From the NCBI RefSeq assembly GCF_029961145.1, contig NZ_JASBRG010000008.1:147465-211464 (forward strand): a DNA stretch of 64,000 nt, given 5' to 3'. This document shows, in pieces, positions 8,851 to 17,448 of this stretch. The stretch is from Pinibacter soli. GTDB lineage: Bacteria; Bacteroidota; Bacteroidia; Chitinophagales; Chitinophagaceae. Under the pieces are notes generated by a model, which saw nothing but the letters and a program-made list of their open reading frames with translations, was not told where the DNA came from and searched no databases. Each line of letters starts with the position of its first letter. The first letter of the stretch is position 1. The position numbers and the translations under genes were made by a program.

Positions 8851-8897
8851 ATACCCAAAGTACAGTCATCATTCTGTGCTTTGGGTATTTTTATTTA
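8851..8897 (+). terminator. intrinsic terminator after the DASS symporter
   Basis: ATACCCAAAGTACAG (8851-8865) pairs with CTGTGCTTTGGGTAT (8874-8888) at 14 of 15 positions around an 8-base loop, and a T-rich run follows. It separates the symporter from the next gene. Confidence 0.85.
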
Positions 8898-8904
8898 TAT
8901 TTAA

Positions 8905-9741
8905 ATGGCTCTATATTTAAAGCTATCCTTATCGCACCATTTTAATACGCCATTAATGAAAAAGCTGTCAGAACCGGGCCGTGTTATGTACGCCATCGGC
9001 CTCATAGGTCTTTCCATTATTTGCTTTATCTCAAAAGATTTTATTGTGGGCCGTCCACCTGCCTGGCCCGCCAGCCTTAATCTAAATCCTGCACTGGCCT
9101 ATGTTTCCGCTACCGTTCTAATTATTCTATGCATTGGCGTTATTTTAAAAAAACGTCCAGTTATTTCTGCCTTATTAATTGCATTGCTTATTTTCTTTCT
9201 TTCTGTTATCAGGGCATTATTCCATTTTATGAATGACTGGGTAAATGGTTATAAAGCCATCGCACTAATGGGAGGCGCATTGATCATTGCAGCCAGTTTT
9301 TTAGAAAACAAACACAACATCATTCCAAACGCCTCCGCGCATGATAGCAGGCGAAGGCTACTGATTATTGCAGGTACTATTTTTATCGCTCCTTTTCTAA
9401 TAGCCGGTGGTTATGCGCATTTCAAGTATGCAGATTTTGTACGAAATTTCATTCCTACCTATATTCCATTCCATGAATTCTGGACATATTTCTGCGGTGT
9501 GTGCCTTATTTCCGGTGGCGTTGGCATACTGTTGCGCCCCACCATACATCTCGCTTCTTTGCTTTGCGGTATTATGATCCTGGGCTGGTTTATTTTACTG
9601 CATATACCAAGATTTGTTTCCAACATGAACGATGTCAGCGACAGAATGGGACTTTGCGAATCGTTTGCATTTGCAGGCGTTTTCTTTGCATTAGCTGCCA
9701 TGACAAAAAGAAAAAAGCGCATAATCGTCAATCAGGAGTAG
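8905..9741 (+). CDS. polytopic membrane protein of unknown function
   Basis: Inner-membrane protein with about 8 hydrophobic helices. Two in-frame ATGs are possible; the one at 8956 (MKKLSEPGRVMYAIGLIG) puts the first helix close to the N-terminus and may be the real start. The pattern (short loops, GRVMYAIGLIG start, AFAGVFFALA end) recalls DoxX-like small-molecule membrane proteins, but I cannot assign it firmly. It follows the symporter terminator by a few bases, so it probably has its own promoter within or just after that hairpin. It ends in a basic tail (KRKKRIIVNQE). Confidence 0.75.
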   Translation: MALYLKLSLSHHFNTPLMKKLSEPGRVMYAIGLIGLSIICFISKDFIVGRPPAWPASLNLNPALAYVSATVLIILCIGVILKKRPVISALLIALLIFFLSVIRALFHFMNDWVNGYKAIALMGGALIIAASFLENKHNIIPNASAHDSRRRLLIIAGTIFIAPFLIAGGYAHFKYADFVRNFIPTYIPFHEFWTYFCGVCLISGGVGILLRPTIHLASLLCGIMILGWFILLHIPRFVSNMNDVSDRMGLCESFAFAGVFFALAAMTKRKKRIIVNQE

Positions 9742-9833
9742 TGTTAGTAATTGCTGTTGCAAATAGAAATTACTTTAGTTAGCTTAGAGTAACAAAAGAA
9801 GTTGTTATCTCCTCATCTTATACCGTCCCCTTA

Positions 9834-9860
9834 AAAAGCTTTATTCATAAGCTTTTCCGT
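9834..9860 (+). terminator. possible terminator hairpin
   Basis: AAAAGCTT (9834-9841) and AAGCTTTT (9849-9856) form a perfect 8-bp stem around TATTCAT. The following T-run is short, so this is only a moderate candidate for ending the upstream gene. Confidence 0.45.
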
Positions 9861-9939
9861 AAGTAAAGCATGTGAACACGGTCCGTTATGTAAGCGATAT
9901 CTCGTCTTTGTAAACAAGAACACATAACTCCCAATAGCG

Positions 9940-11505
9940 ATGTTCAACAATGTTGCCCTTGATGTTTTTATAGGACTCGTATTCGTGTTCCTATTATACA
10001 GCTTGCTTGCTACCATTTTGCAGGAGATGATTTCTACTAAACTAGCCTTTCGATCGAAGGTTTTGGAGAAAGCAATTATACGCATGTTGGAAGACGGCAA
10101 AGCCACGACAGCAAACGGTTTTTGGAGTAGATTAAAGTCATTTGCGCATTTGCTCGGGAAGCCTAACTTGCTAAAAGACAAAACCATTACTCCCTGGTTT
10201 TATGCACATCCACTGATAAGATATCTGGGAGAAGATAATTTCTACAGCAAGCCCGCATACATTTCTCCGCAAAATTTTTCAAAAGTAATTGTCGATCTTC
10301 TCAAGGGCTTTGGTAAAGATGACCTCAACGAAATACAAACAATATCTGATTCTATTAATAATGGCAAGATTTACAAACTGCCCATCAATCTGGAATCTGA
10401 TAAAAAAAATCCAGCAGTAAAAGCTCTTCTTTTCCAAAAACAAGACACTGTTGTCTCAACACTTGATACAGTTGATATCAACATGGATACTGCACTGTTT
10501 TTACGTTCCCTCTGGTTAGAGTCAAACGCTGATTTGGATACTTTCAAACTAAAACTAGAAGCATGGTTCAACGATACAATGGATAGATGTTCGGGCTGGT
10601 ATAAACGATATAACCGCGTTATTCTCTTCATTTTGGGATTGATAATGGCGATATTTTTTAATGTAGACACTATTGCTATTCATTCGATATTGGCAAAAGA
10701 CAAAACGGCGAGGGATCAATTGGTGCAAATGGCCATCAGCCGGCAGCAACAATATGGGAGCATCATTAACAACCTGTACGATGATACCGCAAAGCTGCGA
10801 AAGGTATACGCAGCACAGAATAACGATACAACTATCAACACAATTTATCAGCAGCTCAACAATGATGCAAACACGGCAAACGAGATATTAGGATTAGGAT
10901 GGGGTTGGGGCGACACTTGTAAAATTTGCGAAGAAACATTGACCAAAGAATATTATCGCAAGATCGACTCGTTAAAGCTTATCGTAGATACAATTCAAGC
11001 AACCAGGATATTGAGAGCCACATTGACAGATTCTATCGACACATATACAACGAGGGCTGAGAAGTTGGACAATAAAGGAAAAGACGTTGCACAAACTAAG
11101 GCCGATGCATTTCGAGTACAACAGAAAAACATCGATGAATCGTTAAAAAAAATGGGCTCATCGGCTATATCTGAGTATGCGAGAATGCAGATGTTTAACG
11201 ATCGCTGTGCTTATATACAAAATGAGAGAAAACACCATTATTTTAAGAACAGTTCGAGGCAGCAAGGAGGATTTGTTACCATAATAGGATGGTTGATTAC
11301 TGCTGTTGCTATTTGTCTTGGCGCACCGTTTTGGTTTGACATGCTGAATAAACTAATCAGCATAAGAGGAGTAGGAACAAAAGTCGATACGGCCACCGGC
11401 AGTGGCGATGATAGCAAAAGTTCCGGTAATCAACCGAACAATAATAATAGCAATGCTCCTACAATAATAGTCAACCCTAATTCAGGAGAGGAGGCCGTAG
11501 GATAA
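9940..11505 (+). CDS. membrane protein of unknown function, first gene of the muramidase/subtilase module
   Basis: 521 residues with three hydrophobic segments: residues about 8-28 (LDVFIGLVFVFLLYSLLATI), about 227-246 (VILFILGLIMAIFFNVDTIA) and about 447-467 (GWLITAVAICLGAPFWFDM). The long middle part between the second and third segments is rich in charged helices and is probably extra-membrane. The C-terminal tail is Ser/Asn/Gly-rich (low complexity). The arrangement with YAHPLIRYL, a MDRCSGWYKRYNR segment just before a membrane helix, and NVDT is one I recall from a widespread uncharacterised bacterial family (memory, not checked). It ends one base before the GH25 gene, so the two are translationally linked. 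Confidence 0.8.
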   Translation: MFNNVALDVFIGLVFVFLLYSLLATILQEMISTKLAFRSKVLEKAIIRMLEDGKATTANGFWSRLKSFAHLLGKPNLLKDKTITPWFYAHPLIRYLGEDNFYSKPAYISPQNFSKVIVDLLKGFGKDDLNEIQTISDSINNGKIYKLPINLESDKKNPAVKALLFQKQDTVVSTLDTVDINMDTALFLRSLWLESNADLDTFKLKLEAWFNDTMDRCSGWYKRYNRVILFILGLIMAIFFNVDTIAIHSILAKDKTARDQLVQMAISRQQQYGSIINNLYDDTAKLRKVYAAQNNDTTINTIYQQLNNDANTANEILGLGWGWGDTCKICEETLTKEYYRKIDSLKLIVDTIQATRILRATLTDSIDTYTTRAEKLDNKGKDVAQTKADAFRVQQKNIDESLKKMGSSAISEYARMQMFNDRCAYIQNERKHHYFKNSSRQQGGFVTIIGWLITAVAICLGAPFWFDMLNKLISIRGVGTKVDTATGSGDDSKSSGNQPNNNNSNAPTIIVNPNSGEEAVG

Positions 11506-11506
11506 T

Positions 11507-12403
11507 ATGCTGTTACAGGTTAGCGCAAAAAAATTAAACAAACGAAGCGGTTTTCCTCCAAGTCTTGCCGATAAAAACAATATTGTCGGCGTTGCTTTGC
11601 AAGGCTTTAAATTTGAAGGAGAGGAAACGGAAGACCCCACTAATCCAGCTATCGGCAAATGGTATAGAGACAAGGCAGGAATCTACTATTGGGGTGGTGG
11701 TGTGATAAGACTTCCGGGAAGAGTTATTTCCAATTTCAAAAATCTTCCCATTAATCTGCCGGCGGGTTTTTCCTTTGGAGTTGATGTTTCGCATCACAAC
11801 GATGCACCGGATTGGAACGCTTTTAAGAATGCAGGTTGTGAGTTTGTGTATATCAAAACATCAGAAGGAGTGGGCACACCTGATATGCTGTCTGCAACGC
11901 ATGTACACAATGCAAAGCTCCAGAATTTTAAAATTGGCTATTATCATTTTTGCAGACCAGACACAAGAAACGGCGGTTCTGTAAAAAGCGATGCCACAGC
12001 AGAAGCAAATGAAATGATTAGCAGAATTGCCACTCTCGCATCGCCCGATTTGCCCATAGTGCTTGATCTTGAAGATCAGCCAACATGGGATTCTCCTTTG
12101 GGTAAAGCCGATTATTTGCTATGGGTAAATACGTTTATCGAAGCCATCGATGCCCATTTTACAAAAGGAGTAATGCTTTACAGTCGAAAAGAATATCTCG
12201 ACAGAAAATTACCGGCCAATCATGGATTGGGAAAGCATAAACTATGGATGTCGTATTATCCATCAAACCCTGACGCAACCAAAGTGCCTGTACCAAATGG
12301 TTGGAATGATTGGGCCGTTTGGCAGTATACGGAACATGGTACCATTGGCAGGAATCCAACAGTTGATTTGAATATTTTAAAAGACACAAGTCTCTTACTA
12401 TAA
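11507..12403 (+). CDS. GH25 muramidase with an SH3-like N-terminal domain, no signal peptide
   Basis: Peptidoglycan-cleaving lysozyme of glycoside hydrolase family 25. Residues 1-72 resemble a bacterial SH3 domain (GKWYRDKAGIYYWGGGV). The GH25 domain starts at GVDVSHHN with Asp93, continues with the DLED pair (Asp187, Glu189), and ends WQYTEHG...VDLNIL, all expected for an active enzyme. No signal peptide or lipobox is visible, which is unusual for a wall-acting enzyme and leaves open a dedicated export route or a role inside the cell envelope after lysis. It is packed between the membrane protein (1 bp) and a subtilase with a similar N-terminal domain (9 bp). Confidence 0.88.
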   Translation: MLLQVSAKKLNKRSGFPPSLADKNNIVGVALQGFKFEGEETEDPTNPAIGKWYRDKAGIYYWGGGVIRLPGRVISNFKNLPINLPAGFSFGVDVSHHNDAPDWNAFKNAGCEFVYIKTSEGVGTPDMLSATHVHNAKLQNFKIGYYHFCRPDTRNGGSVKSDATAEANEMISRIATLASPDLPIVLDLEDQPTWDSPLGKADYLLWVNTFIEAIDAHFTKGVMLYSRKEYLDRKLPANHGLGKHKLWMSYYPSNPDATKVPVPNGWNDWAVWQYTEHGTIGRNPTVDLNILKDTSLLL

Positions 12404-12412
12404 ATCATCAGT

Positions 12413-13459
12413 ATGACGCAAATGAGGGTAATAGTACCGAAGCTTAATATTCGCAAAGCTCCTGTAGAAGATTTTTCTGATAAGAGCAATGTGGTGGCAA
12501 AATTGTTTAACGGCGCTCCTTTCATAAGTGTCAATGAAAAGACAAACAAAGTTGGGAAATGGTATCAAAACGAAAAGGGTTATTGGGCATGGGAAGTTGG
12601 TTTGGGTTCTCCATCGGCAGCAGAGAAACCAATACCCGATCTGCAATCTTTTTTGAATTCCTGCTTTGATGGGCAAACACTCAAATCTGAAATCAACTAT
12701 GGAGCGTTGCTGGAAATAGAGGATGCGGTTAAAATTGCCGGCGGTCAAAACGTAACCATCGGAATACTGGATCATCCAATGAGCACATCGATCCAATTTA
12801 ATAATCCGGTTAGTGCTCCATTTCACGTAAACGATCCGCTTTTTAATTTCCATGGAAACTTCATTGCCGGCATCATCGCAGGAACTACGGGAATAATAGG
12901 ATTTGCAAACAAATGCCGTTTGGTTGAATTGCCTGTATTCAATGCCAGAGCCAGCTCCGGCGGAATTGATATAAATGCGGTATTGCAATTTATCAATAGA
13001 GATGATCAGCCGATGATTGTTAATATCAGCAACAAACTCGATGCACAGTATAATGATACAATTAAAAATTTCAGACCCAACAAGATTGTAGTTGCCGCGG
13101 CTGGAATTGATGAGCAATTATCTGCAGATATAATCAGAGATCCTGCTTCCCTTGACAATGTTATTGCGGTTGGAGCAATAACAAAGCCTTTAAGCAATCT
13201 TCCAAAACTAAATAGCAAAGTGGATTTCGTTTTGCCGAATTACAATTTCGTATCCTACGGTAAAACATCCGGTCTCTTCGCACAACAAAGAGGCGACAGC
13301 TTTGCATGTGCTGTTGTGTCCGGAATCATCGCTTTATTGATATCATCTAACAAAGTTGGATTTGATAGAGCATCAATAAAAAATGCATTAAATGAAATAG
13401 CATTTCCCTCTTCTGTGGAATCATTCAATAGTTTAAACCTCATCAACGTAACATCATGA
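12413..13459 (+). CDS. SH3-like domain fused to a divergent S8 subtilase
   Basis: Residues 1-65 are SH3-like (LNIRKAP, GKWYQNEKGYWAWEVGLG). The rest is a subtilisin-fold domain: Asp120 in GILDHP, His147 in HGNFIAGIIAG and Ser296 in GDSFACAVVSGIIALL make a plausible catalytic triad. The oxyanion-hole Asn normally seen in the AAGN motif appears to be replaced (AAAGID), so activity is uncertain. No signal peptide is seen. The stop overlaps the next start (ATGA at 13456-13459), which indicates tight coupling. It shares its domain plan (SH3 plus hydrolase) with the GH25 protein before it. Confidence 0.8.
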   Translation: MTQMRVIVPKLNIRKAPVEDFSDKSNVVAKLFNGAPFISVNEKTNKVGKWYQNEKGYWAWEVGLGSPSAAEKPIPDLQSFLNSCFDGQTLKSEINYGALLEIEDAVKIAGGQNVTIGILDHPMSTSIQFNNPVSAPFHVNDPLFNFHGNFIAGIIAGTTGIIGFANKCRLVELPVFNARASSGGIDINAVLQFINRDDQPMIVNISNKLDAQYNDTIKNFRPNKIVVAAAGIDEQLSADIIRDPASLDNVIAVGAITKPLSNLPKLNSKVDFVLPNYNFVSYGKTSGLFAQQRGDSFACAVVSGIIALLISSNKVGFDRASIKNALNEIAFPSSVESFNSLNLINVTS

Positions 13460-15699
13460 AAAGAATAACCTTAGGCCTCTTGCTGATTATTCCAATTCTA
13501 TTAAACGCACAGAACGCATACTATGATGCAATAAAGCTTCGTACGCTTTATTCAGTTGGCGAAGATAAATTGAAGATTGGTGACTCTGTGTTTATCAATA
13601 TTCCTGATATTCCCGAAGTGCATCAGATAATGCAATGGTACGTTACACCAGAAAAAAGCCCGATCGATTCCATGGAAAAGTCGTTTAAATACAATCCCTT
13701 CATAAGATTTGATCCGAACGCCTCGAAAGGTGCTTTTACAAGTCTTGTGCAATCTGGCATTGGTGCGCTTGGAAATCTTGATGTAACCAACATCGCAGAT
13801 GGTCTCGCAAGATTTCTTATCAAGCGGGGGAAAGAAGAATTGAACATTGCTTTTTTTGAAAGGATGAAAAAATATCTTGAGGATCATGTTGAGGCGAGAA
13901 CATTATTTCCTTCTACAACATTTTTTTTGGGTAGCATAGCTTCGTATCGTTATTCGGAATTTTTGCAATCACTACGCGAAGCATTTTATAAGGATGTTAG
14001 CAACCTGATTGTTAATTTGAATTTGTTGATTGATCTTCCCAAGTACCAGCAGCTTTTGAAAACATTGCCAGAGATTCGTTTGGCGATACGCTCCGCAAAA
14101 ATAATCAGTGCACTTTCGCAACCTGATTCATCACTGCATCCTGCAATTCTCATCAATCATTTTGCACAATTAAGCGAGTGGGGCGAAATGAACATCAATC
14201 TGCAAAGTTCGTGGCAGGTACTCGATAAAATTTCTGAAAGCGTGAGACGTGTTGAATACACTGTGGATACGGCACGATCATTAACAGTAAAGGCAGTGCC
14301 ATTAACAAAAGACACATTTATGGTGAAGATGACTCAGCTTGGGCCCAATCTTTTTAAAACGGACACCACAAAAATTTCCGCAAAGGGCCTGGTCAGGCTG
14401 GACAGCGTTGTCTTATTTAAATATGACACTATTTACAATAAAGATGTAGCCTGGATAAGATTCTGTGATTTTAACCAGCATATTTTGAATGACACTATCA
14501 CGTTAAGAATATACCTGGGCCTGTTGTATCAAAAAATGCAAAACATTGCTTTCCTCTATGCGCCCGGCAAAGACACTAGCGTGCAGGATTTTATGAGAGA
14601 TAATGCGGATAATATTTTGAAGATTGCAGATCTCATAGAAAATTTTTTGGTGTTGGCAAATGACGTAGAACAAACACTGAAAGACATCAAAACAAAGAAA
14701 GGCAATCTTTCCAACGATGATTATTCCACTTACATAGAAAAAGCAATCAATGTTGTAGATTATGGATTTAAGGTAGCTAATACGATTAAAGATGGTATTG
14801 CAAATGACCGGTACATTGTAATGGCGCGAAACGCAAACAGTTTATACAAGAACATCTACACAAAAAACTACAATGCTGCGGTAATGAACGCGTACCAGAT
14901 TTTGCAGGAAGTACTGGAAAAACCTAAAGAAGCGGTTGCTGCAAAAGATTCGGTCTTTAGAGTGGACACCAGAATATCAGCGCCTGTAAAGACAAGTTTT
15001 GCTGCTGCAAAATCAAAGCTTGACGTTAGCAGGTTTTTTTCTCTTGATTCGATAAAGGATCGTTGGAAGTTTGTGGAAGGTGCTCTGAAGTATGGAAACG
15101 TGATGGCTAGTATTGTAAAATCTCAAGGACCCGAAGAAGCACAAGCTGCGATAGAAGCGGCAGTGTTACCGGCTGGAAGTTCATCCATTAAAAAGAATTC
15201 TGCATGGAACATTTCTCTTAATGCCTATATAGGAGGATATTTTGGAAGGTCATTTAATAGCACCGATCAAATAGACGGAGGCAATTCAAAAGTGGGGGTG
15301 ACGGCGCCGGTGGGATTCGCTGTAAGCAAGGGCCTCGGATTCTGGAAGGACGGACGGACGCTGGGCTCTCTAAGTGCATATTTTACAGTAATCGATGTGG
15401 GGGCCATTGCTGGTTACAGACTTAATGACGATAGTACGGCACTGGAACAGAAGGTTACTTTGAATGATATTTTTGCGCCGGGCGGGTATCTTGTTTATGG
15501 AATTGGATTGCCTTTTAAAAAAGCGCCCTACATTCCATTGTCCGTTGGATATGGCTGGCAATATGGATCAAAGCTGTACTACAAGAATGATGAAGGAAAA
15601 CTATTGGTGTCAGATAAGTCACGCTGGCGAAGCAACTGGTTTGTGGCCATAGATATTCCGCTGGCAAATTTCTGGACGAAAAGTTATGGAAAGAAGTGA
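13456..15699 (+). CDS. large exported protein with a C-terminal barrel-like domain, unknown function
   Basis: 747 residues with a clear signal peptide (MKRITLGLLLIIPILLNAQ). The long middle part is mainly helical with repeated charged segments and no recognised domain. The last about 150 residues (from WNISLNAYIGGYFGRSF) show alternating amphipathic strands like an outer-membrane beta-barrel or barrel-like domain, ending VAIDIPLANFWTKSYGKK. It is the last of four overlapping or abutting genes, so it probably gives the module its outer-membrane component. I cannot name a function. Confidence 0.78.
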   Translation: MKRITLGLLLIIPILLNAQNAYYDAIKLRTLYSVGEDKLKIGDSVFINIPDIPEVHQIMQWYVTPEKSPIDSMEKSFKYNPFIRFDPNASKGAFTSLVQSGIGALGNLDVTNIADGLARFLIKRGKEELNIAFFERMKKYLEDHVEARTLFPSTTFFLGSIASYRYSEFLQSLREAFYKDVSNLIVNLNLLIDLPKYQQLLKTLPEIRLAIRSAKIISALSQPDSSLHPAILINHFAQLSEWGEMNINLQSSWQVLDKISESVRRVEYTVDTARSLTVKAVPLTKDTFMVKMTQLGPNLFKTDTTKISAKGLVRLDSVVLFKYDTIYNKDVAWIRFCDFNQHILNDTITLRIYLGLLYQKMQNIAFLYAPGKDTSVQDFMRDNADNILKIADLIENFLVLANDVEQTLKDIKTKKGNLSNDDYSTYIEKAINVVDYGFKVANTIKDGIANDRYIVMARNANSLYKNIYTKNYNAAVMNAYQILQEVLEKPKEAVAAKDSVFRVDTRISAPVKTSFAAAKSKLDVSRFFSLDSIKDRWKFVEGALKYGNVMASIVKSQGPEEAQAAIEAAVLPAGSSSIKKNSAWNISLNAYIGGYFGRSFNSTDQIDGGNSKVGVTAPVGFAVSKGLGFWKDGRTLGSLSAYFTVIDVGAIAGYRLNDDSTALEQKVTLNDIFAPGGYLVYGIGLPFKKAPYIPLSVGYGWQYGSKLYYKNDEGKLLVSDKSRWRSNWFVAIDIPLANFWTKSYGKK

Positions 15700-15736
15700 T
15701 GAGTGATGAGTATTTCGATGCACGAAGTATAAAAAG

Positions 15737-15771
15737 CAAAGCGTGCTAAAAATATTTGCACGCCTTGTTTT
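15737..15771. terminator. bidirectional terminator between the module and the AraC genes
   Basis: CAAAGCGTGC (15737-15746) pairs with GCACGCCTTG (15758-15767) at 9 of 10 positions, flanked by an A-run on the left and TTTT on the right. It lies between convergent genes and can serve both. Confidence 0.7.
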
Positions 15772-15872
15772 AAAGGACGAAGGCTAAAAGGATAAGATGA
15801 ATTTGTTTTGAAATGCTTCAGGCGCGACCGTTAAGCTCCTCTTTTTTGAAGCAATTTATTTTGTGTAGTGTG

Positions 15873-16931
15873 TTAGTTTTTTGAGGCTACGGATTTTGGA
15901 GTTACTCCATAGTGTTTTTTAAAGGCCTGTGAAAAATGACTTGTCGATTTAAATCCAAGTTCATAAGCCAGATCGCATATTGGAATTGGACTATCTTCAA
16001 GTATAGACTTGGCTTTTTCCATTTTTACATCCAGATAATATTGGTAAGCGGTTGTTCCTACAATTTCTTTGAATTTTGTTTTGAGTTTCGTTTTGCTCAT
16101 CGCAGCATTTTTTGCAAGATCGGTTAACGAAATTGGCTCGTTGCCTGCATTTTCATCAATTATCTTTTTTACTTCAAGGATTCTGTTGGCATCACAGTAT
16201 TTAGCAGATCCTTCATCTCTGTTATTTTTTTTAGCAACACGTTTTATAAACAGTGCAATAATTTTTAGAATGTTCGCTTTTATCAGAAGCGTTTCTGAAA
16301 ACGAGTCTTTTTTGTCAAAATTCAGAATCTCCTGCATCAGCTCATATTTTAATGTTCCTAAGCCTGTTTGTAAACTGCGGGACATAAAATGTTTTTGCTC
16401 GATGAGATGTCTCATAGTTGTAGTGTCGTTCTGTTGGCATCTGGTGCTGTTGCTTTCGGCAGAGGAATTGTGTGCTGTTTCTTCTCCGAATGCCTCCATC
16501 AAAAACTCATTTGTCATGTAAACGATTATTGCCTGGAACGTCTGTCCCTTTTCAATTTTAAAGGATGAAGACAGATCGGAGGCAGACCAAAATATACTTG
16601 AGTTTACAGGACCTGCAATTTTTGACTCCTTGCCTTCCGAAATATGAGATATTTCAGAAGGGCTGCAATTGATATGCATTGAATAATACTTAGAATCATC
16701 TGTTGCGGTTCGTTCGATCCACAATGGCGTATTAAACGTAAGATTAAAAATACATAAATCAAGACGTTCAGATAATTGGTGATAAGAGCATATACCGGTT
16801 GCAATATTTTCAGGGAAGATAACTTTGTTATCCCTGAGTTCAATCTTGCCTGGTAACTTTGCATTCATATCTTGTACCATGTCAACTAACCATTGGTTAT
16901 CAATCCCATCTTTTTTAAACATTACTTTCAT
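15873..16931 (-). CDS. AraC family transcriptional regulator (paralogue 1)
   Basis: 352-residue regulator. The C-terminal two-helix-turn-helix domain is clear: LTDLAKNAAMSKTKLKTKFK and LAYELGFKSTSHFSQAFKKH, ending GVTPKSV. The N-terminal part (about 240 residues) is a sensor or dimerisation region of unknown ligand, with the shared motif YYSMHINCSPSEISH. It closely resembles the next minus-strand gene (17449-18513) along its whole length, so the two are tandem duplicates. The start ATG at 16931 is used; another ATG lies three codons in. Confidence 0.92.
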   Translation of the reverse strand: MKVMFKKDGIDNQWLVDMVQDMNAKLPGKIELRDNKVIFPENIATGICSYHQLSERLDLCIFNLTFNTPLWIERTATDDSKYYSMHINCSPSEISHISEGKESKIAGPVNSSIFWSASDLSSSFKIEKGQTFQAIIVYMTNEFLMEAFGEETAHNSSAESNSTRCQQNDTTTMRHLIEQKHFMSRSLQTGLGTLKYELMQEILNFDKKDSFSETLLIKANILKIIALFIKRVAKKNNRDEGSAKYCDANRILEVKKIIDENAGNEPISLTDLAKNAAMSKTKLKTKFKEIVGTTAYQYYLDVKMEKAKSILEDSPIPICDLAYELGFKSTSHFSQAFKKHYGVTPKSVASKN

Positions 16932-17040
16932 AGAATCGGTTATTAATAGGTTTAATTTTTTTAAGGTTTATTAGTGCGCATCCATACGCTTGAATGCCGC
17001 ACGTCAGGTTTACAGATGCGAAATTATTTTAACTTGAGCC

Positions 17041-17071
17041 GCTGGAGTTTATTATTAGGGCATTCGATTTT
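17041..17071 (-). promoter_or_regulatory. conserved upstream element of AraC paralogue 1
   Basis: GCTGGAGTTTAT then CATTCGATTTT (17061-17071). The same arrangement, without gaps, stands at 18631-18661 upstream of paralogue 2. The CATTCGATTTT block lies 130 bp before the start of this gene and 138 bp before that of paralogue 2. Conservation of a non-coding block at the same distance suggests a regulatory site copied with the gene. Confidence 0.5.
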
Positions 17072-17347
17072 AAGGAAAGGCCAGTCAAAGAAATTCGAAG
17101 GACTAAGTATGTTTTACAGCTGTTATGAAAGGAATCCAGGTGCATCACTCTCAATTGGTTATCTCACTCTCCGTTGACCTTAGGCATTTGTCAGTTTTTT
17201 TCTTTTATATTTTTTTCCTTAATGCCAGAAGATCTGGCTTGTGAGCCGGATATCTATCGACACGCATGTTAACAGGTTTTATTTAAAAGGAATATCAAAA
17301 TTGTCCCGTGTAAGAGCTGCATCACCTGGCAATAACACATTAAAAAA

Positions 17348-17369
17348 GCGTGCAAAATGCACGCCTTTT
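17348..17369 (-). terminator. short hairpin downstream of AraC paralogue 2
   Basis: GCGTGCA (17348-17354) and TGCACGC (17358-17364) form a perfect 7-bp stem with a 3-base loop, flanked by A6 on the left (T-run for the minus strand) and CTTTT on the right. It can end the minus-strand AraC gene at 17449. Confidence 0.6.
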
Positions 17370-17448
17370 CAGGTTGATGATTCTCTTGTACAGCGGGTTT
17401 GATTGATTTCTCTCCAGATAAACTGTGTAATTTGAATGCCTGGTTTTC

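Larger units (their letters stand above)
16932..17448. other. gene-free region between the two AraC paralogues
   Basis: 517 bp without a supported gene. It contains the conserved upstream element at 17041-17071 and a terminator-like hairpin at 17348-17369. A 67-codon frame at 16974-17177 has no family resemblance and overlaps the conserved element; I treat it as chance. Confidence 0.5.

Noticed and set aside
16974-17177. 67-codon frame between the AraC paralogues
   Set aside because: It overlaps the conserved non-coding block, has no known features, and its composition looks random.
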